Shown here: piece by piece, positions 45,434 to 57,708 of the stretch
Numbering within the stretch: the first letter of the stretch is position 1
How the letters are laid out: each line of letters opens with the position of its first letter
NCBI GenBank assembly: GCA_949751835.1
Contig: CATKHK010000051.1
Coordinates: 186,001 to 250,000, forward strand
Source: Blepharisma japonicum
Lineage: Eukaryota; Ciliophora; Heterotrichea; Heterotrichida; Blepharismidae
Direction of reading: 5' to 3'
Length of the DNA stretch: 64,000 nucleotides
Position numbers and translations under genes: made by a program
The notes under the pieces: generated by a model
The model's input: the letters and a program-made list of their open reading frames with translations, nothing else
What the model was told of the DNA's origin: nothing
Database searches by the model: none

Positions 45434-48268
45434 TTACTCTGAAGGCTTAGCTTTAGCTTTTGGCTTTTTGTCGAATTGCTTCTGCAACTTTTGGGCACCA
45501 GGGGTGGCAATTGTGCATTTTCCGAGCAGCACGGTGGTGATTTCGGTCTCGCTCATGCTTCTAATCAGCTGTTTTTCTGTTTCTGTGATATTGTCAAGAT
45601 TCAGCCAAGTAAAAGTAATCATGTTGACTGCTTTGCCTTTCTTTAAGCTTCCTGGCATTAGTTTTATCCTGTATTTGTAATTTCCTGTAGCATTGTGGGG
45701 AGCACACATAGGGATACAGTACAGTAAAGTGTCTTCAGGGAGAGGATTTCCAGTCAATGTGTCAGCTTCACCTAAAGCTAGCATTTCATCTTCATTAAGT
45801 AAGTTTTCTTCTTCTAAAATCTGCTTAATTTCTTCTCTATCTTTTTTTGCTTTTTCTCTTTTTGAAGGCTGTTGGACCTTTTCTTCAACTTTTTGTTCTT
45901 CAATTTTTGTTTCTACTACTTCTGCTTCTTCATTTTTTTCCTCTTCAACTTTTTCTTCTTCTGCTGACTCTTCTTCGCTTGATGACTCCTCCTCTTCCTC
46001 TTCTTTAACTTCTTCTTTTGTCACAACTACTTTTTTCTCTTGCTGATAATTTTCAGGCAATTCCAGCTCTTTTGACCCAATCAAGGCTAGCTTGATCCTT
46101 CGCTCTTCTTCAGTTTGTTCTCCATACTTTTCTTTCATTTTTTTCAATTTTTTAAGCTGATACTTACTCGGAGTTTTATTTTTTTGCTTAACCTCAGGTT
46201 TTTCTGCTTCTTTAGGTTTTTTCTCTTGAGGTTTCTTTTCCTGTGGTTTTGGCTTTTGTTTAACCTTTACAATCCCAGTGTCAATTACAAATTCGCTATT
46301 CAAGTCTTCTTCACTTTGGCTGACGCTGCTTTTCACAGTTTCTAGCTGTGGTAATTCTCCGTTTTCTTCTTCTTTGATTTTTCTTTCGCCGAGATGTCTT
46401 GCTAATGAGTCATCTCCTAGCTTAAACAGCAAAACAATGCTCATTTCTAGCTTTGAAGGATGCAAAAAATTCTTTTTACCTCTGATCATGAAGCTTCCGG
46501 CTGACAAATAAAGCCCAGATGGAGCTGTTTTGCTTACTTGCTCTGCATAAACCCATCATGCAGCTTGTATAACTTTAGTCGCCCATGCATTGCTTAAGCA
46601 CACACAAAAAGTTCCAGCTTCCTCTAAAGTTCTTACTGGAATTGCGAGTCCTGAAGGATTTTTTATAACTGTACTGGCTGCTCCATGAATGTCTGCATGG
46701 ACATAAATATCGGTCTTTTTCATATATTTTTTCACTATCATTTCGTTTTGCTGGGCATCTTTTCCAGAAATTATAATATAATTATCAGAAGAAATAAACC
46801 AATTGAATTTTTCCCACCAAAATACTTTTCTCATTGTACGAATTCCGACACCGAGTTTAAGCTGCTGTTTTTCTTGTTCAGCCCTGGCTTTTTTCTCGGC
46901 TTGATTTAGTACTTCTTCCATAGCGTCTAGTGTTTTTATTTCTTTGGTTTTGGAAACCTTTTTATTACCATAATATTCTCTTGCATTTTGATAAGCATTT
47001 TTATAGATATCGAGCTCAATTATGATTTCTTCATTGGAATCTGGATCTGGAAACTTTACTTCTACTGTCTTTTTGTCAAGCTTTACTTTATTTACTATAG
47101 CTGCATATTTATTCCCACGATTTCTTTCATCAACAATCATCCTCCACAACGAAGTCCAATCAATGCCAGTTTCCAAGCATTTCACCATAATATCAAACAG
47201 TCCATCAATTTCTTCCATGTGGTCTTCTATTAATTTCGCTTTCTTTTCTGAAATTACCTGTTCATTTCTCAAATCATTCAGCCTTCTTTGTTGGTCTTTT
47301 TCTATTTTATTTTTCTTTTTCCATATGTCTTGCTCTTTTTTCTCTTGGACTTGTTCAACTTTTTGTTTTTCTGCTACTGCGAAAAATAAATCTAAAGCTT
47401 TATCAAATGTGGGCTGATTTTCTACTCCTAATGACTCATATTGAGAAAAAACTATAGGACAAGCTTCTTGATACTCTTTTTCTCCATCTTTTTCTTTATA
47501 AATTAAATAACCCTGAGGTGTTTCTGAGCTAATTTTTTGGACAATTTCGCTGCCTATTGTCATGGCTTTTATAATCATTTCTATGTCTATTGATTCAGGA
47601 GAAATCTTTTTGTTTAATGCTGTAAACCCAGTTACTTTTAAGCAGTGTTCAGCGAATGGGAAATGCATGTAAGGACACAATTGTGATAAAAGCTGCTTGA
47701 AATTTATACCTTTTTTTACCTTTTCAGGGTCTGAAAAAATGTTTTTGATTGTTTCTTCAACCGTCATTCGTTCAATAGTGCCACTAAATTGAAGATTTGC
47801 GGCATAATCAAATGGATAAATTTCTCCTTTACCGTATTTCACGTCCTCTTCGAATTTATGGCTTCTCAATAATGCTAAAATTTCGTATTTTGAGTCAGTC
47901 AGAATTAAATTTCCACTTGCGTACATCTCAAAAATGACATGGTGGGTTTCCTCTCCTGATTCAAAAGTAAAATTTACAACTCTATCAATTCCTAATTGTT
48001 CTAAGGCTACTAATCTGTTTGTTCTTAGATGTTTCCTTAGTTTTGACGTAAACGGAGTAGGAGCTTTAGGTTTTTCTCTATTAAACTCTGTTGTATGGAA
48101 TCTCACTCCTGATTCTAATAGAAGATGGACTTTATGGTCAGGCTTAGAAAATTTCCATATGAAGAGTTTTTGAGAGAGGTCGTAAATGTTTGCAATTCTC
48201 AAGCCGACAAGATGCTGCAAGTTATTAACCTCGGCTCTGATATCCAAAGAAGACATACGACTCTTCAT
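45434..48268 (-). CDS. NEMF: NEMF/Rqc2 (Tae2) ribosome quality-control factor
   Basis: 944 residues; ATG 48266-48268, TAA 45434-45436; TGA=Trp at 46556. The NFACT-N domain opens with MSSLDIRAEVNNLQHLVGLR and LLLESGVRFHTTEF. A coiled coil lies at ~305-355. The NFACT-R domain follows (KFNWFISSDNYIIISGKDAQQNE, YVHADIHGAASTVIKNP, PSGLYLSAGSFMIRGKKNFL). A long Lys/Glu-rich low-complexity stretch (~690-850) precedes the NFACT-C end (PMCAPHNATGNYKYRIKL). It binds stalled 60S subunits with peptidyl-tRNA, recruits Listerin and adds C-terminal tails. All domains are in the standard order. Confidence 0.95.
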
Positions 48269-48354
48269 TTTACGATTTTCTATTATAATTATCAGATCAC
48301 ATTGGTTTTCTATGACCCCTATATGTTCAAGAATTATTATTTATTAAACTGAAT

Positions 48355-51300
48355 TTAATTATCTGGTGGATTTCTCCAATATAAGCTAAATTCAAGTTTT
48401 TCTTCTTCATGCTGAATTTCTTCTTTTGCAATGAAGATTTGGTCGTCTTCCTTCTGTGACAGAGGGAGGATTGGAATTTTTAGGATTCCTCTGATCAATT
48501 CTCCTTTATCCTCCAGCAGTTTTCCGTAGTAAGGCCCTGCCTGGGAGAAATACAATACAATGTCATCTTCTACTTGTAGACCACTTGATTTCCTTAATTT
48601 CTGTACATGGTTAGCGAATTCTCTGGCAGTTCCTACAAGTAGCAATTCTTCGTTCATCTTGCAGTCAACTACAACAATTACATCATTATCTCCTGCAGCG
48701 CCAAGGTCAGGGTTTTCTCCTTTATAGGCTCTTCTTACAAAGATTTCGCCTTCTTCAATAGCGACTCCAAGTATTTCAATTCTTTTGTTCACTTCATACT
48801 CTTCAATTAAATTGCTTGGCAGGTTGTTAATAGTGTCTCTGAATTCCTTATTGAATTGCTTTTTCAGTCTTCCTCCTAAAACCGCATTATTTGGTACAGC
48901 AGTCAATGAAACATTTTCTGGTCTTTCCAGCTCAAAAGTGATATTAAAGCAGTTAAGCTCTTCTTTAATATAAGGAATAAGTGGAGCCAATGAGTCCAAG
49001 TAATGGCTATGTCTATGGATAATCTTAACTTCATTTACAGGAGTTTTCAATGGGATTTTCTTAACATCCCTGACTTTTCTACAAAGCTCAATAATGGTCT
49101 GCATGCGAGAAATAGAAGCCTCGATTTCCGGATTAAGCAAGTCTTGGCTGAACTGAGGGATTCTGACATAATGGACAGAGTCTTGTTTTTGAGAAGAACC
49201 TTCAGGAAGGCCTCTGCTTAAGTTTTGATAAATCAGCTCTGTAATGAAAGGAGTATAAGGAGCCATCAGCAAGGTTACATTTAGCAAAGAGTCAAATAGG
49301 ATATCTAATGCAAGTTTTGTGTCTACTGGATCTGTTTCTTTCAATCTTTTTCTATTCAGCTTGACGTACCAGTTTGTCAAGTCGTTCAAGAATTTAAGCA
49401 GAGCTGGCACCACAGTGTAGAGTCGGTAGTTCTCCATCTCAAATCTGACAGTTTTAATCAGGTTTTGAGATGCAGCAACAATCCATCTGTCCATGAAGTT
49501 TGTAGATGCTCTAATTGAAGATGGATCGAATTTGTATAAACACTGATGTGCAGCTTCATACCTATTAGCATTTTGGATGAAGAATCTATAAGCGTTGTAC
49601 CATGGCAAAAATACATCCCTGATCATTTCTCTTACACCTTCATCTTTAAATCTCAAAGGCTCAGCTCTTACCAGCTGGCTGCTGACCAAATACAGTCTTA
49701 CTGCATCAGCACCTTCTTTTTCAATAATTTCCATAGGAGGGGTATAATTCTGTTTGCTTTTTGACATTTTCTGTCCATCTGCGTTCAAAACCAACCCATT
49801 AACAATAAGGTTTTTAAAAGGATTCTGGTTAAATACACAAGTTCCTAATACAACTAGTGTATAAAACCATCCTCTGGTTTGATCAAGGCCTTCTGCAATA
49901 AAATCAGCAGGGAAACGCTCTTTAAACTCTTCAGGAGTGATAGAAAATGGATAGTGGCATTGAGCATAAGGCATGGCTCCACTTTCGAATCAGCAGTCAA
50001 AAACTTCTTCAACTCTATGCAGCTCTCCTTTTCCCATTTTTGAAGGAATTGTTAAATGGTCAATTGATTCTCTATGCAAGTCTGTAATATCCTGCACCCC
50101 AGTAAGGTCTTTCAGCTCTTGTACAGAGCCTACACAAACAACTTCTTCAAAATCATCACTGACTCACAATGGAATTGGGTTGCCCCAGAATCTGTTTCTT
50201 GAAAAACACCAATCTTTTGCATCTTGAAGCCAGTTGTGGAACCTTTTTTCCTGCACAAATGCTGGCACCCATCTAGCTTGCATATTGTTTCTCAATAAAT
50301 CTTCTTTTACAGATTCTACTCTAATGAACCAAGATTTCACTGGTCTGTAAATAAGTGGGGTATTGCTTCTCCAGCAGTAAGGATAGCTGTGGTCATAAAG
50401 TCCTGCATGTAATAGTCTTCCGTTTGCCTTGAGAATTGTTTTAATTGTGTCATAAGCGTCACTGAATTTAATTCCAGATAATTCTGGGCATTCTGGGGTG
50501 AAAACTCCGTTTTCGTCTAATACGTCTGGAGGGTTGTCAGATCTGATTAGGCCTTCTCTGATAAACACATTAAAATCTTCCTCACCATAAGGAGCACAAT
50601 GGACGAGTCCAGTACCAGTATCACTTGTAACGAAATCTCCTGGGTAAACTTTGAAGCAGCCACGCTCTTTATAGGAATTTAGGTAAGGGAAAAGTGGTTC
50701 ATACTCGAGTCCGACGATTTCAGAGCCTTTTAATTTTTGGACAACTTCGTATTGCTGAAGACCAATTTCTTTGCAGACTGATTTAAGGAGGGCTTCAAGG
50801 AGGATGTAATGCTTGTCAGAATTTTTTACTTTGATTTTTACGTAATCAAGAGCAGGATTGGCAGCAATTGCCAAGTTTGCTGGGAGTGTCCATGGAGTTG
50901 TAGTCCATGCAAGGAAAGAGGTATTTGGGTCAGAGAGGATCGGGAAAGACACTATCATACTTGGGTCTCGCTTGTCAATATAATTCATGTTTGCTTCAAA
51001 ATTAGAAAGGACTGTATTGCATCCACAAGAGTAAGGCATAACTCTGCTAGATCTATAAACTAACCCTTTGTCGAAAATCTGCTTGAAGGTCCACCACACA
51101 CTTTCCATGAAATTGATGTCCATGGTTTTATAGTCATTCTTGAAATCAATTCACCGACCAGTTCTGGTGACAACTTCATCCCAAGCTTGAGAATATCTCA
51201 TGACGATTCCTCTACATTTTTCATTATATGCTTTAATTCCAAGCTCAAGGACTTCTTTTTTGCTCTTGATTCCTTCTTGTTTGTCAATTTCGAATTCAAT

Positions 51301-51756
51301 TGGTAGGCCGTGGCAATCCCACCCGAATCTTCTTTCTACGTCATAGCCATTCTGGTGAGCATAACGAGTGACGACGTCTTTAATAGTTCCAGCAGCGATG
51401 TGGCCATAGTGGGGAAGGCCTGTTGCAAATGGAGGACCATCATAAAAGGTATACTTGGGACATCCCTTGTTCATTTTTAGAGAAGTCTGGAAAGCGTCGA
51501 TACTTTTCCATAAAGAAAGGATATTTTCTTCTTCGTTGGGGAAGGAAGGTTTCTCAATAACTGTCTGAAATGTGCTTGCACGTTTAACCATTCTGAATAA
51601 GCTAGCACTTAATAAATGCCGTCCATTTAGCCTTAGCATATTAAGCCTATTATGACGTAATTGTAATAGATAAGATGAGAGATATTTTTGACAGCGAAGA
51701 ACTTGGAAAAGATCTAAGAAAAATTTATGATTATTATGGGGTATGCTTTGATTCAT
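48355..51756 (-). CDS. IARS1: Isoleucyl-tRNA synthetase, eukaryotic cytosolic type
   Basis: TAA at 48355-48357; the longest frame starts at 51756 (1,133 aa). Class I motifs are clear: the HIGH-type PHYGHIAAG, and KMSKSKQNY. The CP1 editing domain ([33 protein letters not shown]) and the zinc-free eukaryotic C-terminal region are present. Three in-frame ATGs lie at the start. From 51639 the protein begins [16 protein letters not shown], basic, hydroxylated and lacking acids like a mitochondrial presequence. From 51591 it begins [17 protein letters not shown], like a cytosolic enzyme (1,078 aa). Residues encoded upstream of 51639 may be UTR. One gene could thus serve both compartments. Confidence 0.95.
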
Positions 51757-51860
51757 AACTCATATGATTTCTACGAAATTTATTATATTTGATATATTAG
51801 AAAAAGAAAATATCGATCTCCTAGACTTAAAAAACTAACTCAACTTTTATCTAAATAATA

Positions 51861-52961
51861 CTATTCAATAAGATCTAACAAATTTTCTGGGTCTTGATCT
51901 CTGATGCTAGCTTCAGTTGCTCCATCGAATTCTCTTTCGAATTTTAAAAGTTCTTCATTATGCACATGCTTCCCCTCAACCTCTTTTAGAATAACTGGAT
52001 CTACGTCCATCATGTGAAAGTTCAAGTTTAGCTCAAAAAAATCTGCTGGATTTTCATCAGAGCCTGCAATCATACTTGCTAGACTATTAAGTTCATGCTT
52101 GGCTATCGCCGCTCTTGTTTTATCAGGAGCACTCACATATCTTCTTGCAGGTGCTGGGGCTGGTACTTTTTGCTCTTCTGGAGGAAGTGGAGCGAAAGGC
52201 TTATCAGTGGCATATAAATTATAACCAAGCGATGTTGAATTATCAGTGTATCTAGATTCATATCTTGCTGCGATAAATCCATCGCTTTTGGATAAAATTC
52301 TAGTGTATTCTCTAACGACTTCTCCAGTTTGTAAATACCTTTTGATTTTGCCAGGCGTTTCACAGATGGGGCAAGCTTCTGATGTTGTGATTTTAATAGT
52401 ACCGTCCTGCAGCTGAATTCCTCGGCTTAGTAATAATGTAACTTTTGCGTACTTATTTTGGAAGAATTTCAATAAAGTCTGCCTAATTCTTGCCATAGTG
52501 GCTGAGCTCATCCCTAAATATCTTTCTTTAACCCTATTAATAACCTTTGAAATTATCGACTGAGCTTCAGGGCCAGGGATCAATACTAAAAGTTCTTTTA
52601 AATGGTTAAGAGTCACCTGCAGAATTTCTTCAGGGTATTTTACACAGAGGAATTGCATTTTGACACCCATTACCATAAGGTCGAACAGCTTGTTCATTGA
52701 AGAAGTCTGAAGTTTCATAATTGAAGAATGCGCTAGTTTATCAAACGTCTGACGAGTCGAAATCATTGTATAGAGAGGCTGAGGACGCATCATTTCATCT
52801 ATAAATGCGTCTGAAAATAGGTGCTTTATTACATCAACTCTGACTTTGTCAGCTTTATCGTGAGGGATCTGCTGGGCGTTAAGTCTTTGGTTGAGGATGT
52901 ACATCATTTCGCCACCTAAGTTGATCATGAGGAAAGGAAGTGCTAAGTTTGCTCCTGCCAT
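51861..52961 (-). CDS. OSCP1: OSCP1/NOR1 family protein
   Basis: 366 residues; ATG 52959-52961, TAG 51861-51863; no TGA codons needed. The N-terminal half is a near-canonical OSCP1 domain: LPFLMINLGGEMMYILNQRL, then AQQIPHDKADKV, then QTFDKLAHSSIMKLQTSSMN and KLFDLMVMGVKMQFL. The C-terminal part is less conserved, with a proline-rich stretch (PLPPEEQKVPAPAPARR). OSCP1 is conserved in ciliated eukaryotes and has been linked to ciliary and transport functions, though the biochemical role is unsettled. It lies in the minus-strand block just upstream of IleRS. Confidence 0.93.
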   Translation of the reverse strand: MAGANLALPFLMINLGGEMMYILNQRLNAQQIPHDKADKVRVDVIKHLFSDAFIDEMMRPQPLYTMISTRQTFDKLAHSSIMKLQTSSMNKLFDLMVMGVKMQFLCVKYPEEILQVTLNHLKELLVLIPGPEAQSIISKVINRVKERYLGMSSATMARIRQTLLKFFQNKYAKVTLLLSRGIQLQDGTIKITTSEACPICETPGKIKRYLQTGEVVREYTRILSKSDGFIAARYESRYTDNSTSLGYNLYATDKPFAPLPPEEQKVPAPAPARRYVSAPDKTRAAIAKHELNSLASMIAGSDENPADFFELNLNFHMMDVDPVILKEVEGKHVHNEELLKFEREFDGATEASIRDQDPENLLDLIE

Positions 52962-53192
52962 TTAATATTTACTTTAAGATAATCTTTAATTTTTTTTAGA
53001 GATTATTATAGGCATAGTAAAGAGTTTAGCTTAGATTCCTTTTATTTTTAATGAAAACAGAAGAAATAATAAATAGGAATATATTAATAACATATAAAAT
53101 TTGAACGAATTTACAAAATAATTTTAGTTTCGATAAAGAATAATATAGTAAAAATGGTATTAGTATATTAACATTTTAAAATTTAGCTTTAA

Positions 53193-54567
53193 TTATTTTT
53201 TAATCTTCAATTTGTTTAAGCTTGTGCGTAATTGGCTTGGCTGATTTTTTGCAGCTTTACTTTTAGCAACTTCAAGCCTCCATGCATTTATTATAATTCC
53301 TAGGACAAATTCCTTTGAAAAAGTAAATTTCCTTTCATTTAATATGAAATTGCCAAATCCTTTATAAACCGCTTTTATGGGCTTAGATTTAGTTGCTTTT
53401 TTAGTTGCTGCTTTATTTTTAAAGTTTTCTAATAAAACTTTCATAGTTTCTAGTGATGATCCTTTTGTAACAGAAACTTGAGGGTTTTGAGTATTATGCA
53501 CAGGCTCAGGTGCTGGTGGTAAAACTGAGTCTCTTATAGGCGAAATTTTTTTAAATTGGTCTAGAATTGTATTTTTACCACTTTCATGCTCAGTTGGAGA
53601 GAAATTATTAACAGCTTCAAGACTTGATATCCTTTTATGAATAGCTTCTTTTTGGATTTTAAGCTGGGATATTGGCTCATCTACCTTTCTTAAATCAATG
53701 TCTAATTTAATGCGTTTTTTCGGCTTTGCAAGTGAAACAGTCACAGTGGCTACTTCATTTAAAATTGATTGCTCTGTTTGTATAAATTCATCTAGTTCTA
53801 CATGGTCTGGTGGATTCTTATTTTCATTTGGCAAAGTCTTGCTGCTTCTTAGTGTTGCTTCTTCCTTTTTATTTTCTGTTTTTATTGGTAAGCGAAAAGT
53901 TTTAATAGGCTTTAACGATTGCCTTGGTGACATAAAAAATTTTTGACTCGGACTTCCTGACTCACTTCGGCTTCTGCTAGAAAACGAAAGTTTTCTTGAT
54001 TTTCTGCCAGGTTTATCCGTATCTGATTTTGGTGACAAGCTTGTAGTCCTCATAGAGTCACTTAATTTCAGTGTTTCGAGAGCTTCTTTAATATTTAAAT
54101 CTAGCACCATACTGGACCCTGAATCATTTAAACTGGATCTTGACGTATCAACAGATCTTTTGATTTTTTTGACAACTACTTGAGAATCTTTTTTATCTGA
54201 AATATTGAATTCAACACCGTACTTTGCTTGGCATCGCGGAATAATCTGTAAAAAAAATGATCGAACTCTTTCTGAAATTGAGCCTTTAGATGAAATAATA
54301 GCGATTTCTTTGAGTGATTTTTCAAAATCTTCGAAACTGAAAGATATTTTTGATATAGAAATAGTATTACTGATTCTCGATAATACAGCTCGAAGCTCAG
54401 CAATTGATATTAAATCCTAAATAAAAATTCACCGGGCAAATTCGAGCAATTTTGCAAAATTTCTGAAACTCAAGCACAGGTAGTTTTTTATCATGCCCCA
54501 AATGCTTTTTGAAGATGCTGTGAAAAGTTCTTTTGTTGATTTCAAATAGAGTAAAATTTTGATCCAT
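53193..54567 (-). CDS. Unknown protein, 452 aa, with 16-nt intron
   Basis: ATG at 54565-54567; a 16-nt intron (54417-54432) after ...CKIARICP; TAA at 53193-53195. Without the intron the N-terminal exon is lost. The first ~140 residues look like a helical, EF-hand-like domain without obvious calcium loops (FEINKRTFHSIFKKHLGH, LPVLEFQKFCKIARICP, ISFSFEDFEKSLKEIA). The rest is Ser/Lys/Pro-rich and disordered (SFSSRSRSESGSPSQK) until a conserved-looking C-terminal patch (AVYKGFGNFILNERKFTFS). No function assignable. The upstream coiled-coil gene ends 15 bp from this start. Confidence 0.75.
54417..54432 (-). other. 16-nt intron
   Basis: On the coding strand GTGAATTTTTATTTAG, with a GTG rather than GTA start. 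Removal restores the frame between RICP and DLISIAELRAVL and extends the gene by about 150 residues. Confidence 0.82.
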
Positions 54568-54582
54568 ATTATTTTAATAAAT

Positions 54583-56532
54583 TTATTTAGGCTCTTGTGG
54601 TACAAAACCAAATGGCAAATCTATATGTTGGAAAGGCCTGCCGAGGTCTTTGTATCTTTGTATGCGAAACTTATTGACAGGGCTTGGTGATAAAAATTTC
54701 GGATCTTCAAAAGGTGCTGGCAGTATAGACTTAGGTGAAGCAATAGGCTGCAAAGATCGACCTCTGAGATTAAGATAGCGGTGCTTAGGTGGCTCTGTAG
54801 GAGGCGGCTTCATTGCAATAACTGGAAGTCTTGGTCTTCTTTTATCAGCTTTTGAACTATCCATAGACAATGGTGGGAATATCGATGACATTGAATCTTC
54901 TTCTTTGTCATCTAATTTTGGCCTATGCAACAAATTCTTCTTAATAAGCTTTTTCTTGCTTCCTCTCTCATGAGAAGTTCCACTATGATCCGATAAATAT
55001 GATACACTAGAGTCCTGTATAAACGGAATGCTTGATTCATTTGAAATATTTAATTCTTTTTTTATCAAATTTTTGTGGTTGTTTATTTCCAAAAAATTAT
55101 TATTTGAGGAAAAATCTGACTGGATTTCTGATAAATTAATTTCTTCTGATACATTTTTTTCAGAATATGATTTTTCTTGTAAGAGTTCGCTTAGTTCAAG
55201 AACACTTTCTTTTTTAATCACTTCAATTTTTTCTTCATCTCTGTTTTTAAATGTGAGGGTCCCTGATAAATTTAGGGTATCATTAATGTCGTTTCTTACG
55301 TAGCTTGCTTGCAAAAAGCTGCCTAAGGAAGTTTCGTCGACACTTTGGTCAGTGTTTCCAATTGGGCTTGGCTTTTCAGGGAAGCCTTGGTCTGAGCGGC
55401 TTATGTCTAATAAATCATCAAGACAGACATCATTTCCTTCGGGAACTTCATTTTCAATTAGTGTCATCACAAATCTTTCTTGTTCTTCGACGCTTAATAT
55501 ATTTTCTGGAAAAATATTTTGTACAGCTTTTCCATTAAATACTATCCCAGCTTTCGGAGTGACTTCTGAGGTATTTTCATATATAGGTTTATTTACATCT
55601 CCACAAGTTTTTCCATATTTTGGCTCTATCAACAAGCTGCTATCTCTTGATTTCAATCCAGTCAATAAATTTGTAAATTTCAAAGATTCAGCATTTGATA
55701 AAGATTTCATAGAAATTGGTAAACTTTCTATAAATCCTTCATCTAAGCCTAGTTTTAAAGATCCCTCCTCTATATCATGGTGTCGAAAATTGTAGAGCTT
55801 TGACCTCAAATCATGCAATTTGTTATAAAAAATTAACCCTGTCCCTTCCAGCCTACTAGGTGGTCCCGAGCTATCTTCTGAGTCTACATTCATATCCCAA
55901 TTTTCATCTCTACTGGCTTCAAGCTTCGTAATTTTAATTTCTTTTGTAACCCTTTCTTCCCCCAGAGCAATTCTTCCTTCCTCTTCAAGCTCCTCTTGGC
56001 TAAAAAGATCTTGTAAAATATTCCCTAAAACAGGAACTTTTTTTCATTTTAGCTTATAATGAAATATAATTTCATCCAAATCATGGTCAATTTCTTTAAG
56101 TTTTTCTTGCAAATCTGAATGGATTTTTGACTTCAACTCTTCAGATTCTTTAAGTCTCTTTTCAAGCTCATTAATCTTCAGCTGATACTCGTCTTCTATT
56201 TGAGCGATTTGGTCAATTAACTGCTGCTCATTCTGATTTTTCGAATAATTTATCCGAGGTGACGGGGTTTTAACGTGACTTGTACGAATTTTTGCTTCAA
56301 ATGCATCTTCTCAGCCTGAAATTAAATTTAAAATTTCTTCTTTGAGGTTTTCAATAATTTCTTTAGAAGAGACTTCAGCTTGGAGCTTATCGAGGGTAGA
56401 AAAAATTGTTTGAGCTTGTAAGTTGAGCTCTTCCATAGTATCGTAAGGAGAAAAAGGGGCCGTTTCAAATACAGGGGTAGAAAACTTAGGTGGCGTGAAT
56501 TCTAAACGTAACTTTGGGATTTCCATTTTCAT
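54583..56532 (-). CDS. Unknown coiled-coil and Pro-rich protein, 649 aa
   Basis: ATG at 56530-56532, TAA at 54583-54585; two TGA=Trp codons in the first 170 residues. Residues ~35-175 contain a coiled coil (LIDQIAQIEDEYQLKINELE, KLKEIDHDLDEII). The centre is acidic and Ser-rich. The C-terminal ~120 residues are basic and proline-rich with repeated short motifs (RRPRLPVIAMKPPPTEPPKH, PIASPKSILPAPFEDPKFLS, HIDLPFGFVPQEPK), suggesting a scaffold that binds partner domains or microtubules. No known family. Confidence 0.75.
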
Positions 56533-56591
56533 TGAAATTTAAAGTATTTTTGTAAATAGATAATGAAGGATTCATAATTTAAATATAAAAC

Positions 56592-57638
56592 ATGGGCTGC
56601 AATAATATTAAATGCTCAGATCCTAACGAACTTAATTTCACTTGTACCCTAAATGATACACAAACACTAGTTTCAAGCTTGAATGTATCTAATGGATCAA
56701 CAAAGCCGTCACTTAGTACTGAAGTTAAAGCGAAGTTTATGTTTGAGACATCAACTGATAAGTTTCATAAAGTTAAAACACTGGCAAATTTATATTTACA
56801 CAAATATAATAACTTTCACAAACTCCAAGAAATTATTGAAATATGAGAAATCGAAGTTTATGACAAATTACGAAATTCAATGATTAATCCCGGGGATTTA
56901 AATTTAAAAGTTGAAATCGACAGCCGAGAAAATCAGTTTATAATCATAATTGAAGCTGATGGTTTAAGGAAATTTGACCCTATTAAAAGCTTTTGCTTTG
57001 AAGTAGAAAGATTTGACAACGAAATTTCATCAGCCTTCAGCTATAAAAAATTTCAAGAAAATGTAAATTTTCTGTCAAGTCTATCTCCTTTGACAATAAC
57101 ATTTTATTTATCATTAGGAGAAAAAGTTGATTGCGGCATTGGTGTGAATAAGCCTTTAGATAGAAAAAGCTTGACTGAATTTTTAAGCGACTCCAGTGAA
57201 AGGCTTAATATATCAAGGTGATGCTACTCAGCTGGGATGCCAATTCCTATCAGTGTTCAATTTTCATGCTTTTCTAGTGAGAAAGGATGCACTTTTTATA
57301 TTTTTGATGGAGATAAGGATGGGAATTATTCAAGAGGATTTACATTATTTGAATATTTTGTAGGGCCTATTCCTGAGGATATAAGAGAACTTTTAAGCTC
57401 AGCAGGAGGAGAAGAGGTAAAATGCTCTCTTTCGTTTGAGAATAATGGAGTCAAAAGTTTGAGCATGGGAATTAAAAGGTTGTCTTCCATAAGATCTATT
57501 GAAATTGGAAAAGCAATTGGAGAAGGATTTAATACTGAAAGATGGAGTGCTTATGCATATTTATTGGGAAGTAATACAGAAATATCGATTAATCTTACAC
57601 CAAATGGGCTAGCAATGAAGAGGATTGCTGATTTATAA
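56592..57638 (+). CDS. Unknown protein with lipidation-type N-terminus, 348 aa
   Basis: ATG 56592, TAA 57636-57638, TGA=Trp at two sites. The start MGCNNIKC has Gly2 and Cys3, the usual pattern for N-myristoylation plus palmitoylation, so membrane attachment is likely. The remainder is a folded, beta-rich-looking protein (FIIIIEADGLRKFD, LTITFYLSLGEKVDC, PISVQFSCFSS, CTFYIFDGDKDGNYSRGF). YFVGPIPEDIRELL and GFNTERWSAYAYLLGSNTE are well-ordered segments. No domain recognised. It is a divergent neighbour of the coiled-coil gene upstream. Confidence 0.75.
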
Positions 57639-57708
57639 ATATAATAAAACCTGTGTTTCAATTTATTTATGGAATTAATAACGTTAGTTTAATAAACCAT
57701 ATTTGAAT

